From assembly GCA_943788345.1 (NCBI GenBank), contig CALSPX010000011.1, forward strand, positions 186,001-250,000: a stretch of DNA of 64,000 nt. Reading direction: 5' to 3'. Below the pieces are notes generated by a model. The model worked only from the letters and a program-made list of their open reading frames with translations, did not search any database and had not been told where the DNA came from. Numbering within the stretch: the stretch's first letter is position 1; the number at the start of each line of letters is the position of its first letter. Below, in pieces: positions 8,137-16,600 of this stretch. The position numbers and the translations under genes were made by a program. This stretch comes from Ascidiaceihabitans sp023955215. Its GTDB lineage: Bacteria; Pseudomonadota; Alphaproteobacteria; Rhodobacterales; Rhodobacteraceae.

Positions 8137-9498
8137 CTAGACGTTGAGCAATAGATGCTCGCGCTCCCATGGAGAGATAACTTGCAAGAATTCATCGTAT
8201 TCCGCACGCTTCACAATCGAGTAGACTCGGGCAAAATCCGCACCCAAAACTTCATGCAAGGCCGTGGCTTCCTCGAACAGATCCAATGCCTCCCCAAGCA
8301 CGCGCGGGATGTCTTCTGCCCCATCATATGCATCGCCTTTGAATTGTTTGTCGGGACGCTTTTCTTCTAGCAAACCCAAATAACCGCAGGCCAGAGATGC
8401 TGCGATGCATAGGTATGGGTTGCAATCCATGCCTGCCAAACGGTTCTCAACGCGGCGGGCATCAGGGGACGAGAGTGGGATACGAATACCTGTCGTGCGG
8501 TTGTCACGTGCCCATTCCAAATTGATGGGGGCCGCGTGGTCTTTCACATATCGGCGATAACTGTTCACATAAGGGGCCATCACCGCCAATGCAGATGGCA
8601 TGTGGTTTTGCAGGCCTGCGATAAAGTGGAAAAACGCATCTGTCTCGCCACCCTGAGGGCCGGAAAAGATGTTTTGACCAGTCTCAATATCCAAGATCGA
8701 GTGGTGAATGTGCATTGCAGATCCAGGTTCATCCGCAATCGGTTTCGCCATGAATGTTGCATAACAATCGTGACGCAATGCAGCCTCACGGATCAAGCGT
8801 TTGAAGTAAAATACTTCGTCAGCCAGTTTCACGGGATCACCGTGCAACAGATTGATCTCAAGCTGACCAGCACCGCCTTCTTGCGTGATGCCATCAATCT
8901 CGAAACCTTGCGCTTCTGCAAAGTCATAAATGTCGTCGATAACAGGGCCAAACTCATCAACTGCAGTCATTGAATATGCCTGACGTGCAGCCGCGGGGCG
9001 ACCGGAACGGCCCATCATTGGACGAATTTCTTGGGCTGGATCTATATTGCGGGCCACAAGGAAGAATTCCATTTCAGGGGCCACGACAGGCTCCCAGCCT
9101 TTGTCGCGGTACATTTTCACAACGCGCTTCAAGACGTTGCGCGGCGAGAATGGAACGGGCTCGCCGTTGCGATCAAAGGCGTCATGGATCACTTGAAGCG
9201 TCCAATCACCGGTCCACGGTGCTGCAGTTGCAGTGGACATGTCGGGGCGCAAAATCATGTCTTTTTCGATGAAGCCCTCATCGCCTGCGGCTTCACCCCA
9301 TCCGCCTGTAATGGTTTGGTAAAAGATACTGTCTGGCAAATGAAACGAGTCTTGGCGCATGAATTTCTTGGCAGGCACCGCTTTGCCGCGCGCGATGCCA
9401 GGTAGGTCAGAAATTATACACTCTACCTCGTCTAGACGGCGGTCTTTTAGGTACTCTTGCGCAGCTTCGGGTAGGGTACCATTCCAGTTCGTGGCCAT
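8137..9498 (-). CDS. puuA: Glutamine-synthetase family ligase (gamma-glutamylputrescine synthetase-like)
   Basis: 453 residues with the glutamine synthetase catalytic fold. PEMEFFLV gives the first metal-binding glutamates, GQLEINLLHGDP and HIHHSI the ammonia/ATP-site region, and NRTTGIRIPL the phosphate loop. The N-terminal beta-grasp part (DLPGIARGKAVP) is of the PuuA kind rather than classic GlnA, and the C-terminal adenylylation tyrosine segment of GlnA is absent. It would join glutamate to an amine using ATP. ATGA overlap with the amidotransferase gene upstream and the oxidase 9 bp downstream argue for a single pathway. Confidence 0.85.
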   Translation of the reverse strand: MATNWNGTLPEAAQEYLKDRRLDEVECIISDLPGIARGKAVPAKKFMRQDSFHLPDSIFYQTITGGWGEAAGDEGFIEKDMILRPDMSTATAAPWTGDWTLQVIHDAFDRNGEPVPFSPRNVLKRVVKMYRDKGWEPVVAPEMEFFLVARNIDPAQEIRPMMGRSGRPAAARQAYSMTAVDEFGPVIDDIYDFAEAQGFEIDGITQEGGAGQLEINLLHGDPVKLADEVFYFKRLIREAALRHDCYATFMAKPIADEPGSAMHIHHSILDIETGQNIFSGPQGGETDAFFHFIAGLQNHMPSALAVMAPYVNSYRRYVKDHAAPINLEWARDNRTTGIRIPLSSPDARRVENRLAGMDCNPYLCIAASLACGYLGLLEEKRPDKQFKGDAYDGAEDIPRVLGEALDLFEEATALHEVLGADFARVYSIVKRAEYDEFLQVISPWEREHLLLNV

Positions 9499-10181
9499 CA
9501 GGCCCTCTCTTTCATAAAAAAGTCAGCCATTTTTTTGCCGATTTCGGCATTGTTGTTGGCGGCAGATAATTGGCGTTTGGCATGTTCGACGCGATCAACT
9601 TCGACTGCCCCGCTCTTGTATTGGATCAGCCCATCGATCGCGGGGCTTTCGAATTCTGGATGCGGCTGCATTGTCCAAATTTGATCACCGTAAGCCAAAG
9701 CAGCATGCGCGCAAAACGAGGAGGAACCTATTGTTTCAGCGCCTTTTGGAGGCTGTATAACTTGGTCTTGATGCCATGCGTTTAACGCAAATTTTTGACC
9801 TTTCATGTCATACTCGACGCGGCCAACTGACCAACCTTGATCAAATTTTGCGACGGTCCCGCCCAAAGCTTGGGCAATGATCTGATGACCAAAGCATATA
9901 CCAATCAATGGCTTGCCCGATGCATGTATCGCGTGGATCAATTCTTCAAGAGGGGGGATAAACGCATGATCCTCATAAGCGCCGTGCTTAGAGCCACTGA
10001 TTAACCAGCCATCGACATCGTCTAAATTGTGAGGAAATTCCATATCAACAACGCTGAAGGTTTCCAGATCAAAATCATGCCCGTGTCCCGCTAACAGGCG
10101 GCTGTACAACGCATTATAATCACCAAGTTCTGATTGCAGCTCTGGAACAAAATGGCCCGCTTGGAGTAGTCCGATTTTCAT
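9498..10181 (-). CDS. Class I glutamine amidotransferase-like hydrolase (PuuD-like role suggested)
   Basis: 227 residues. GICFGHQIIAQALGG carries the catalytic cysteine and QPHPEFES the histidine-glutamate pair of class I amidotransferases; SGSKHGAYED supplies the oxyanion loop. It resembles stand-alone GMP-synthase-like amidotransferases. Coupled by ATGA to the puuA-like gene, it is placed to cleave a gamma-glutamyl amide, the step done by PuuD in the putrescine pathway, but E. coli PuuD belongs to a somewhat different branch, so this role is inference. 56 bp separate it from the second ligase gene. Confidence 0.75.
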   Translation of the reverse strand: MKIGLLQAGHFVPELQSELGDYNALYSRLLAGHGHDFDLETFSVVDMEFPHNLDDVDGWLISGSKHGAYEDHAFIPPLEELIHAIHASGKPLIGICFGHQIIAQALGGTVAKFDQGWSVGRVEYDMKGQKFALNAWHQDQVIQPPKGAETIGSSSFCAHAALAYGDQIWTMQPHPEFESPAIDGLIQYKSGAVEVDRVEHAKRQLSAANNNAEIGKKMADFFMKERA

Positions 10182-10237
10182 AAAGCACCTTAGTTTTTTT
10201 CACCCTACTGCAAGGGATTAGGGCGCGGCAAGCGCCC

Positions 10238-11557
10238 TTAGACACGTTCCAGCAAGGCGCGCCAATGTGTTGAGGCAGGCATCTGTTCAAACTTTTCAAT
10301 TTCTTGGCGTTTACAGCGCACAAGGTTGCCGATCAGCATTTGATCAAAGATACGTGAAATCAGTGGATCGCTTGCAAACATATCGGTTGCAGCCGTCCAA
10401 TCTGCCGCGAGGCGAGGCAAATCGTCAACGTCATAAGCGTTCCCGACGATTGGCTCGCTTGGCTCCAATTCGTCTTTGATACCAATCATCGCCGCACCCA
10501 ATACTGCGCTTAGCAAAAGGTAGGGATTGATATCACCGCCAGCGGTGCGGTGCTCGATCCGGCGTGCGCCATTTGGACCGCCGGGGATACGGATCGCTAC
10601 GGTGCGGTTATCATATCCCCATGCGGCAGCGGTGGGCGCGTGGGCTCCATCAACCAATCGATCATACGAATTTGCGAAAGGGGCAAAGATCAAACTGCTG
10701 GCGGGCATTGCGGCCAAACATCCTGCAACAGCGTGGCGCATAGTATCAGTGCCTTCAGGTCCGCCATTGTCAAAGACGTTGTTACCCTCACTGTCCAAGA
10801 CCGAAAAATGGACATGCATGCCATTGCCCGCGTCATCTAAATAGGGCTTCGCCATAAATGTTGCGGCCATGCCATGTTTGCGGGCCAAGCCACGCACCAG
10901 TGATTTGAACAGCCACGCATTGTCTGCCGCCTCTAAAGCAGGGCCATGGCGCATGGTGATTTCGAATTGCCCTACGCCAGCCTCTGATGTGGCTGTTTCA
11001 ACGGGAATACCCATCGCTGCAGCCCCTGAATAAAGATCGTCAAAAAATGCTGCGAAGGCGTCAATTTGAGACACAGACAACACTTCGCCACCATCAAGGG
11101 GCACACCATTTCGTGGATCAACTGGAGGCGCGGGCGCATCGCCTTTGTCATCAACAAGCGTGAATTCCATCTCAGTTGCTGCAATTACTTGCCAGCCACG
11201 AGCGTCATAATCAGCCAATACACGGGCCAAAGCGTGTCGTGGATCGCCAGCAAAAGGTGTTCCATCTTCATTGCTCAACGTCACAGGAACAATTGCGGAA
11301 GGTGTTTCTAACCAAGGAACGGGGCAAGGTGCACGGTCTGTTGGGAACAACATTCCGTCTGCATCTCCACTTTCAAAAACAAGCGGGCTGCCGACAATAT
11401 CCGTACCCCACAAATCAACATCGAGTGCGGAAAATGGTAGGCGGACTGATCCAGATGGTAACTTGTCAGCATATGAACCGGGAACAACCTTACCACGCAT
11501 TTGACCGTTCAGGTCACATGCGACGACGCGGAAGGTTTGAAGATCAGCTAAGTTCAT
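10238..11557 (-). CDS. Second glutamine-synthetase family ligase
   Basis: 439 residues, paralogous in fold to the ligase at 8137-9498 but clearly diverged. ATEMEFTLV supplies metal glutamates, GQFEITMRHG and MHVHFSVLD the central site, and YDNRTVAIRIPGG the phosphate loop. The N-terminus (VVACDLNGQMRGKVVP) is again PuuA-type. Two such ligases in one cluster suggests two amine substrates, or a two-site polyamine such as spermidine, handled in parallel; that is inference. 62 bp separates it from the permease gene upstream. Confidence 0.83.
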   Translation of the reverse strand: MNLADLQTFRVVACDLNGQMRGKVVPGSYADKLPSGSVRLPFSALDVDLWGTDIVGSPLVFESGDADGMLFPTDRAPCPVPWLETPSAIVPVTLSNEDGTPFAGDPRHALARVLADYDARGWQVIAATEMEFTLVDDKGDAPAPPVDPRNGVPLDGGEVLSVSQIDAFAAFFDDLYSGAAAMGIPVETATSEAGVGQFEITMRHGPALEAADNAWLFKSLVRGLARKHGMAATFMAKPYLDDAGNGMHVHFSVLDSEGNNVFDNGGPEGTDTMRHAVAGCLAAMPASSLIFAPFANSYDRLVDGAHAPTAAAWGYDNRTVAIRIPGGPNGARRIEHRTAGGDINPYLLLSAVLGAAMIGIKDELEPSEPIVGNAYDVDDLPRLAADWTAATDMFASDPLISRIFDQMLIGNLVRCKRQEIEKFEQMPASTHWRALLERV

Positions 11558-11619
11558 TGTTCAGGTCCCAAATTCGATTTTCCTAGCGCGCATTCAGCGA
11601 ATACAAAGCAGGATTTATC

Positions 11620-12429
11620 TTACCGTATAAGATTAGGACGAATGCGCAATCGCTCGCGTGTGTTTGCTGGAAGATGGCGGTTCAGGCGACGGTTCACGAT
11701 ACTAAACAGGCCAATCACGCAGAGCGTTAGGAGAATGAAATACCCAGCCAAAATAGGGTACGGAATGAAAGGGTTGAACGTCTTATCCGCAAAATAGCTT
11801 GCGTAATAAAGCGCATCGCCACGTTGTTGCCATGCGGGGAACCCACTGAAGAAAACCAAAGTGGTCGCGTGAAACAAAAAGATCGCTTCATTCGTATAGG
11901 CAGGCCATGCAAGACGTAGCATTGTTGGCCATATAACGCGTTTGAAACGGGACCAGCCCGAAAGGCCATATGCATCAGCGGCCTCAACATCACCCTTTGG
12001 GATCGAGCGCAAAGCGCCATAAAATATTTCGGCGGTATAGGCGGAGGTGTTAAAAAACAGCACGACCAATGCGCCCAACCAGGCGGCGGTGAAAGGCGCA
12101 AAAATTGGAAAGACGGTTTTCAATTTAAGGAACAGAAAATAGCCAAAGAAGAATTGGATGAACAGTGGGGAACCGCGAAACAGGAAGATGAACCATTCAG
12201 ATGGTTTACGTATCACCTTGATATTTGATGCTTTCCCAAGAGCCAGTAGCGTTGCGAAACCAAATCCTGCGATCAAGGCGAGGATACCAAAATAGACGTT
12301 CCAAATCATGCCAGAGCCGATGAGCGTGAACTGTTCGCACAATGTGAAGTCTTCACGAGGGAGCAAGCGTTTCCCGATCCCAACGGCCCGCAAGCCATAG
12401 TCCGTTATCGTTTGTACGCAGGCGTTCAT
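11620..12429 (-). CDS. ABC transporter permease, polar amino-acid type (HisM-like)
   Basis: 269 residues with several membrane helices. The EAA cytoplasmic loop is visible as GDVEAADAYGLSGWSRFKRV, which contacts the ATPase, and FRGSPLFIQFFFGYFLF is the usual helix of polar amino-acid permeases. The ATG at 12427-12429 overlaps the stop of the other permease gene (ATGA), so a heterodimer is expected. With the ATPase and binding protein upstream it makes a complete importer; its position before the glutamyl ligases suggests it brings in their amine or amino-acid substrate. Confidence 0.88.
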   Translation of the reverse strand: MNACVQTITDYGLRAVGIGKRLLPREDFTLCEQFTLIGSGMIWNVYFGILALIAGFGFATLLALGKASNIKVIRKPSEWFIFLFRGSPLFIQFFFGYFLFLKLKTVFPIFAPFTAAWLGALVVLFFNTSAYTAEIFYGALRSIPKGDVEAADAYGLSGWSRFKRVIWPTMLRLAWPAYTNEAIFLFHATTLVFFSGFPAWQQRGDALYYASYFADKTFNPFIPYPILAGYFILLTLCVIGLFSIVNRRLNRHLPANTRERLRIRPNLIR

Positions 12430-13283
12430 GTTGTACCCGCCTTGCGCTGTGCTTCACCAGCGGTGGTCGCTTGGCCGCGTGTAAGGCGTGCCATTAAGCG
12501 CTCGAGTGTGATTTCGGAAACGCGAGTGAAAATGAGATAGAAAACAAGCAAGGCAAGGAAATACCACATGCGCCAATCACCGTGCGGGTAGTCAGTGAAG
12601 CGGGATGTCTTGATACCGCCAAGTTCACGGGCCCAGTAAACGATGTCTTGGATACCGAGCAGAAACAACAATGGTGTTGCTTTGATCAAAACCATCCATA
12701 GGTTGGAAAGGCCGGGCAGGGCATAAACCCACATCTGCGGGACAAGAATGCGCCAAAACGTTTGGCGCGATGTCATGCCATAGCTTTCGCCCGTTTCGAT
12801 CTGTCCACGTGGCACTGCAGCCATGGCACCTTGAATAACATTGGCGGCAAAAGCACCAAATACAATCGCGAAGGTGAAGACAGCTATGGCGAAACCATAG
12901 CTTTCGTGGACCCATTGTGGCGCGTTGCCCAGTGGCATTTTTGCAGCCTGACAAACAACAAAGTCACTACCTTGGCGGATTGGTTCGACCCAGTCGGGAC
13001 AAAGAATATGATGGCGCGTGGCCTCTATTATTTGATCCAAAGCGATTACAAAGAATAGGAAAAAGGCGATATCGGGCACACCGCGCACAACTGCGATGTA
13101 GCCACGACCCAGCCAAGAGACGGGTGCAATACGTGAACGGGCAGCAGATGCGCCGGCAAACCCGAAAGCAAGAGCGGTGGGGGCCGTGATCCCCAACAGC
13201 AATAGCACAGTAAGCACGGACCAATAGATCGACATATGTTTGCCGGTGGTCAGATAGCAGGCCATCCATTGCCAGTCAGGCAA
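12426..13283 (-). CDS. ABC transporter permease, polar amino-acid type (HisQ-like)
   Basis: 285 residues, membrane protein. The EAA loop reads GQIETGESYGMTSRQTFWRI, and VVRGVPDIAFFLFFVIALD is the conserved permease helix. An unusual extended periplasmic loop with CPDW and VVCQAAK lies near residues 95-115. The start is uncertain: the reading frame offers a TTG at 13281-13283 (PDWQWMACYL follows) and an ATG six codons later; the region before M7 looks conserved in type, so the TTG is kept. It forms a heterodimer with the 11620-12429 permease. Confidence 0.83.
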   Translation of the reverse strand: MPDWQWMACYLTTGKHMSIYWSVLTVLLLLGITAPTALAFGFAGASAARSRIAPVSWLGRGYIAVVRGVPDIAFFLFFVIALDQIIEATRHHILCPDWVEPIRQGSDFVVCQAAKMPLGNAPQWVHESYGFAIAVFTFAIVFGAFAANVIQGAMAAVPRGQIETGESYGMTSRQTFWRILVPQMWVYALPGLSNLWMVLIKATPLLFLLGIQDIVYWARELGGIKTSRFTDYPHGDWRMWYFLALLVFYLIFTRVSEITLERLMARLTRGQATTAGEAQRKAGTT

Positions 13284-13358
13284 GAGGCTGGGGTCTGTGC
13301 AAAAACTGAAAATGGGGAGACCTCATTGAGGGCGGAATTTGAGTTTATTTAGTAAGAT

Positions 13359-13388
13359 GAAGGGGGAAGCGCACTTGCCTCCCCCTTC
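13359..13388 (-). promoter_or_regulatory. Intercistronic stem-loop after the binding-protein gene
   Basis: A perfect 9-bp stem (13359-13367 with 13380-13388, GAAGGGGGA/TCCCCCTTC) with a 12-base loop lies 18 bp beyond the stop of the binding-protein gene and before the permease genes. There is no T-run, so it is more likely an mRNA 3'-end protector or partial terminator, the usual way binding proteins are made in excess over permeases. Confidence 0.6.
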
Positions 13389-13406
13389 GCAGATAGATTG
13401 GTTAAC

Positions 13407-14129
13407 TTAGAATTGTTCGCCAACTTCCCATTTAGCGATCAGCGCATTCAATGTGCCGTCGTCTTTCATGGATTGGATGGCTGCGTCGAACTTGCCTTTC
13501 AGCTCGCCGTCGCTTTCACGTAGGCCCATGCCAACGCCGCCACCGATCAATTCTTTTTGATCAAGCAATTGCAGATCGCCATCTTCGTCAGCGATTGGCG
13601 CAAGGTAAGCGTTGTCTGCTAGAACCGCATCTGCTTCACCATTTTTAACAGCCGCAACTGTTTCTTCTGGTGTTGCGAATTCAACCAATGTCGCGCCGGA
13701 CGCCGCAACGAATGACGCTTGGATTGTGCCAGTTTGTGCAGCAATGACGCCACCTGTGATGTCCGCATCTGCTGATGCAACCAAGTAGCTGGATGGGTCT
13801 GGCTGTGTGTAGTTTTGCGTAAAGTCGATTACTTCGTCACGTTCGTCAGTGATGGACATGCCAGCGATGATTGTGTCGTAGTTGCCGGAAACGAGGTTCG
13901 GGATAATGCTGTCCCATTCGTTTGTGACCCACTCACAAGTCAATTCAGCGCGCAAGCAAAGCTCATCGCCCAACTCGCGCTCAAAGCCGTCAACTTCGCC
14001 AGCATCGTTGATGAAGTTGTATGGAGGGTATGCGCCCTCTGTACCCATGCGCACAACGGCGTGGCCGTCTGCCATTGCCATGCCGGCAGTTACTGCAAGA
14101 GCAGCAGTCGTAAGGATAAGGTTTTTCAT
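13407..14129 (-). CDS. ABC transporter periplasmic amino-acid/amine-binding protein
   Basis: 240 residues. A signal peptide MKNLILTTAALAVTAGMAMA is followed by a standard SBP_bac_3 fold: VRMGTEGAYPPYNFI at the mature N-terminus, GFERELGDELC, GNYDTIIAGMSITDER (hinge region) and a late NALIAKWE helix. The first ATG in the frame, at 14165, is rejected because it would put 12 extra residues in front of the signal peptide; the ATG at 14127-14129 has GGGAG upstream. Two cysteines (ELCLRAELTCEW) may form a disulfide. The protein delivers ligand to the permeases encoded just downstream. Confidence 0.9.
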   Translation of the reverse strand: MKNLILTTAALAVTAGMAMADGHAVVRMGTEGAYPPYNFINDAGEVDGFERELGDELCLRAELTCEWVTNEWDSIIPNLVSGNYDTIIAGMSITDERDEVIDFTQNYTQPDPSSYLVASADADITGGVIAAQTGTIQASFVAASGATLVEFATPEETVAAVKNGEADAVLADNAYLAPIADEDGDLQLLDQKELIGGGVGMGLRESDGELKGKFDAAIQSMKDDGTLNALIAKWEVGEQF

Positions 14130-14164
14130 GTGTAGTACTCCCGTTAGGTGGTTTTGTAATTTCA

Positions 14165-14944
14165 TTACGCAGGTTGGGTAGCCGAAAGGAACCCTTGGAG
14201 GCGTTCGGATTTTGGTGCGCCAAATAGATCTTTGGGCGCGCCTTGTTCTTCGATTAGCCCTTGGTGAAGGAACACGACGTGATCCGATACATCAGCAGCT
14301 AATTTCATATCATGGGTGACGATCATCATTGTGCGTCCCTCAGCGGCAAGGTCCTTGATGACTTTGATGACCTCTTGTTCCAACTCTGGATCGAGGGCCG
14401 AGGTGGGCTCGTCAAACAACAATGCTTCTGGTTCCATGCACAGTCCACGGGCGATCGCAGCACGTTGTTGTTGGCCGCCAGACAGTTGGGCAGGGTAGGC
14501 GTCACATTTGTCCCCGATGCCTACCTTTTCCAGATAACGACGCGCAGAGTGCTCCACTTCATCGCGGTCGCGTTTTAGAACCGTTAGCGGAGCTTCCATC
14601 ACGTTTTGCAGGATGCTCATGTGCGCCCATAGATTAAACTGCTGGAACACCATAGATAGGTTGGTGCGAATGCGCAGGACTTGGGTGTTGTCCGCGGGGC
14701 GGCGGTTGTGGCCGGTGCCACGCCAAGTGACTGGTTCGCCCTTGAACAGGATTTCGCCCTGTTGGCTGTCTTCTAAAAGGTTGCAACAACGCAAAAGGGT
14801 CGATTTTCCAGACCCAGATGATCCAATTAACGACACAACATCCCCACGTTTTGCAGTGATATTAACGCCTTTTAGGACCTCCAGATTGCCATAGGCTTTG
14901 TGAAGGTTTTGGATTTGGATAACTGGGTGGTCGGCTTGCGTCAC
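14165..14944 (-). CDS. ABC transporter ATP-binding protein, polar amino-acid type (HisP/GlnQ-like)
   Basis: About 259 residues, cytoplasmic ATPase of the importer. Walker A is GSSGSGKST, the signature is LSGGQQQR, Walker B is ALLFDEPTSALD, and the switch histidine is in VTHDM. The open frame reaches 15115, but residues upstream of VTQADHPVIQIQNL look untranslated; the GTG at 14942-14944 gives the family's normal length, with AAGG some 12 bases upstream. A TTG at 14956 is an alternative. The stop lies 35 bp before the binding-protein start. Confidence 0.9.
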   Translation of the reverse strand: MTQADHPVIQIQNLHKAYGNLEVLKGVNITAKRGDVVSLIGSSGSGKSTLLRCCNLLEDSQQGEILFKGEPVTWRGTGHNRRPADNTQVLRIRTNLSMVFQQFNLWAHMSILQNVMEAPLTVLKRDRDEVEHSARRYLEKVGIGDKCDAYPAQLSGGQQQRAAIARGLCMEPEALLFDEPTSALDPELEQEVIKVIKDLAAEGRTMMIVTHDMKLAADVSDHVVFLHQGLIEEQGAPKDLFGAPKSERLQGFLSATQPA

Positions 14945-15068
14945 GGTTTGGAGCAACCTTGTTGTTTTTACGAAGTTAATTAAGCGGTAAAATCCTAAGA
15001 TTCGCAACTTACAAACGCAACGCTGAGCATGAAACCCTTTGAAGATAAAGGTGACGCTGCGGAAACAG

Positions 15069-15818
15069 CTAGGGTGCCGTTGGCAACGGCATTTCCAGAT
15101 AGGCGCTTGGCGCAAGTCGAACCAGCTCTTTGAGGTGCAGTGTTTCGCGTGCTTTGGCTGGCAAAAATTTCATTGCATTATCGACTGCATCTGCGATTAC
15201 AGCGGCGTCTTGGGACATGGATGTGATGTAGGGCAAGCCGGGTGTTGGCACGGTTCTGGCCAGCACACGAAGCTTGTTTGTTACCGCAGGGAAATGGATG
15301 CACAACATCTCCCAAGTCAGTGCATCAATCGCCGTAAAATCTGCGTCGCCATTGACCACTGCCTGTGCCGAAGCTTTATGACTTCCTGTGCAAGGCCCTG
15401 TTTCAAATGGGATATTGGCCTGCCTTAAATGCGCTTGTGGTGCGGCCCATCCAGATTGGGATAGCCCGTCGTTATAGGCCATGCTTTGGCCAGTGAGTGA
15501 TTTTAGTTCCCCAATGGTTGAAGCTGAAGAGACAACAATAACGCTGTTGTAATGGCCCGCAGGGCAGTCGATAAGCCCATAGTCCGGGGTGCCGATCAGC
15601 TGAACCTTGTCATGCAGACCTGCACGAAACGGCAATCCACAGGTTTGAGAAAAAACCAAATCAGGGCTTTGCCAAATGTCCCAAGGGTCGCTGTTGTGGG
15701 TCAGCTCGGTAGGGCCATAGCCAAGCTGCTCGCGGATCAGGGACCAAAGCAACGTGTTTGCTGCGCGGGTGTGGGGGTAGTCATACATTCCCAGGGATGC
15801 AATTCCACTTTGGATCAA
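15069..15818 (-). CDS. PhnD/SsuA-family substrate-binding-like protein (TTG start)
   Basis: 249 residues with the periplasmic phosphate/phosphonate binding fold (type 2): IASLGMYDYP at the start, SPDLVFSQTCGLPFR, and YNSVIVVSSAST and GDADFTAIDALTWEML later. No signal peptide is visible, unlike a true periplasmic binding protein. The N-terminal IASLxMYD block is typical of the family, so the start must precede it; the only candidate is TTG at 15816-15818, which overlaps the stop of the TerB-like gene as TTGA. No matching permease is adjacent, and its ligand is unknown. Confidence 0.75.
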   Translation of the reverse strand: MIQSGIASLGMYDYPHTRAANTLLWSLIREQLGYGPTELTHNSDPWDIWQSPDLVFSQTCGLPFRAGLHDKVQLIGTPDYGLIDCPAGHYNSVIVVSSASTIGELKSLTGQSMAYNDGLSQSGWAAPQAHLRQANIPFETGPCTGSHKASAQAVVNGDADFTAIDALTWEMLCIHFPAVTNKLRVLARTVPTPGLPYITSMSQDAAVIADAVDNAMKFLPAKARETLHLKELVRLAPSAYLEMPLPTAP

Positions 15819-16249
15819 GGAGTTACCCGTTGACGCGCTAATGCGCTGTCGCGGTCTGAGACACCCAAAAGATTAGCAACCAAACGCAAAACGGTGTCTT
15901 CTTCTTGGCTGCGTTCACCATCTGCAAGGGCGACTTGCCACAAGGCTTCAATCACGCCGACGCGATCTTCATAATCAACGGCTTCTTTGATCGCACGGGT
16001 GAAACGCACCGTATCTGGAGCTTCGGTTTCTAACTGTTCGGCGTCATTGCGCAGTGCCTTGCTAAGGGCGCTATCAAGCCCGTAACGCGCTGCGGTGATT
16101 GCATCGATGCGTGCCATTTCTTCGGCGTCATATTGACCGTCAGTGCGCGCGACGCGCACAAGTAACGCAGTCAAGGCCAGACGAGCATCGTGGTCAGGCA
16201 GTTGTGTTGGGGCGGGAGCGGTCAAACGCTTAAGGAAATCTGCAAACAT
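15815..16249 (-). CDS. TerB-like protein
   Basis: 144 residues, all-helical. ALLVRVARTDGQYDAEEMARID and LWQVALADGERSQEEDTVLRLVANLLG are the two acidic, metal-binding-type repeats seen in TerB/DjlA N-terminal domains. The ATG at 16247-16249 (MFADFLKRL) is chosen; a longer frame to 16312 would overlap the DUF1330 gene. The family was named for tellurite resistance, but stand-alone members like this are of unknown role. It is coupled to the PhnD-like gene by a TTGA overlap. Confidence 0.7.
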   Translation of the reverse strand: MFADFLKRLTAPAPTQLPDHDARLALTALLVRVARTDGQYDAEEMARIDAITAARYGLDSALSKALRNDAEQLETEAPDTVRFTRAIKEAVDYEDRVGVIEALWQVALADGERSQEEDTVLRLVANLLGVSDRDSALARQRVTP

Positions 16250-16289
16250 AACATCGATATAGCGTTTGTCGGTGGCTACGCCAATGGGC

Positions 16290-16586
16290 CTAGCCCAAAT
16301 AGCCTTCAACAATCACCATATTCGCCTCAGAAATGGGTGCGCGAATGGCCTTAGCCGCTTGATATTCTTCGCTTTCGTAACAGGCCAACGCATCTGCGTA
16401 GCTTGGGAATTCGATGACCACGGTGCGTGGGCTCCATGCGCCTTCAGGATTTTTCTGCTCGCCACCTCTAACCAGGAATTTGCCACCAAATTCGGCCAAA
16501 GGCGCGGCGTTGGCTTGGCGATAAATGTCATAGGTTTCAGGGTCATGTACGGTTGCGTGGGCGATCCAATATCCTTTGGCAGTCAT
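16290..16586 (-). CDS. DUF1330 domain protein
   Basis: 98 residues forming a small ferredoxin-like dimeric alpha-beta barrel. KGYWIAHATVHDPETYDIY at the N-terminus, FLVRGGEQ in the middle and RTVVIEFPSYADALACYES are typical of DUF1330. Biochemical role unknown. It sits 14 bp downstream of rlmJ and 40 bp upstream of the TerB-like gene, so it is probably co-transcribed with both. Confidence 0.85.
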   Translation of the reverse strand: MTAKGYWIAHATVHDPETYDIYRQANAAPLAEFGGKFLVRGGEQKNPEGAWSPRTVVIEFPSYADALACYESEEYQAAKAIRAPISEANMVIVEGYLG

Positions 16587-16600
16587 CTGAGTTCCTTTGG

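Noticed and set aside
15815..16249. Tellurite resistance by the TerB-like gene
   Set aside because: No terZABCDE neighbours, and stand-alone TerB-like proteins have other or unknown roles.
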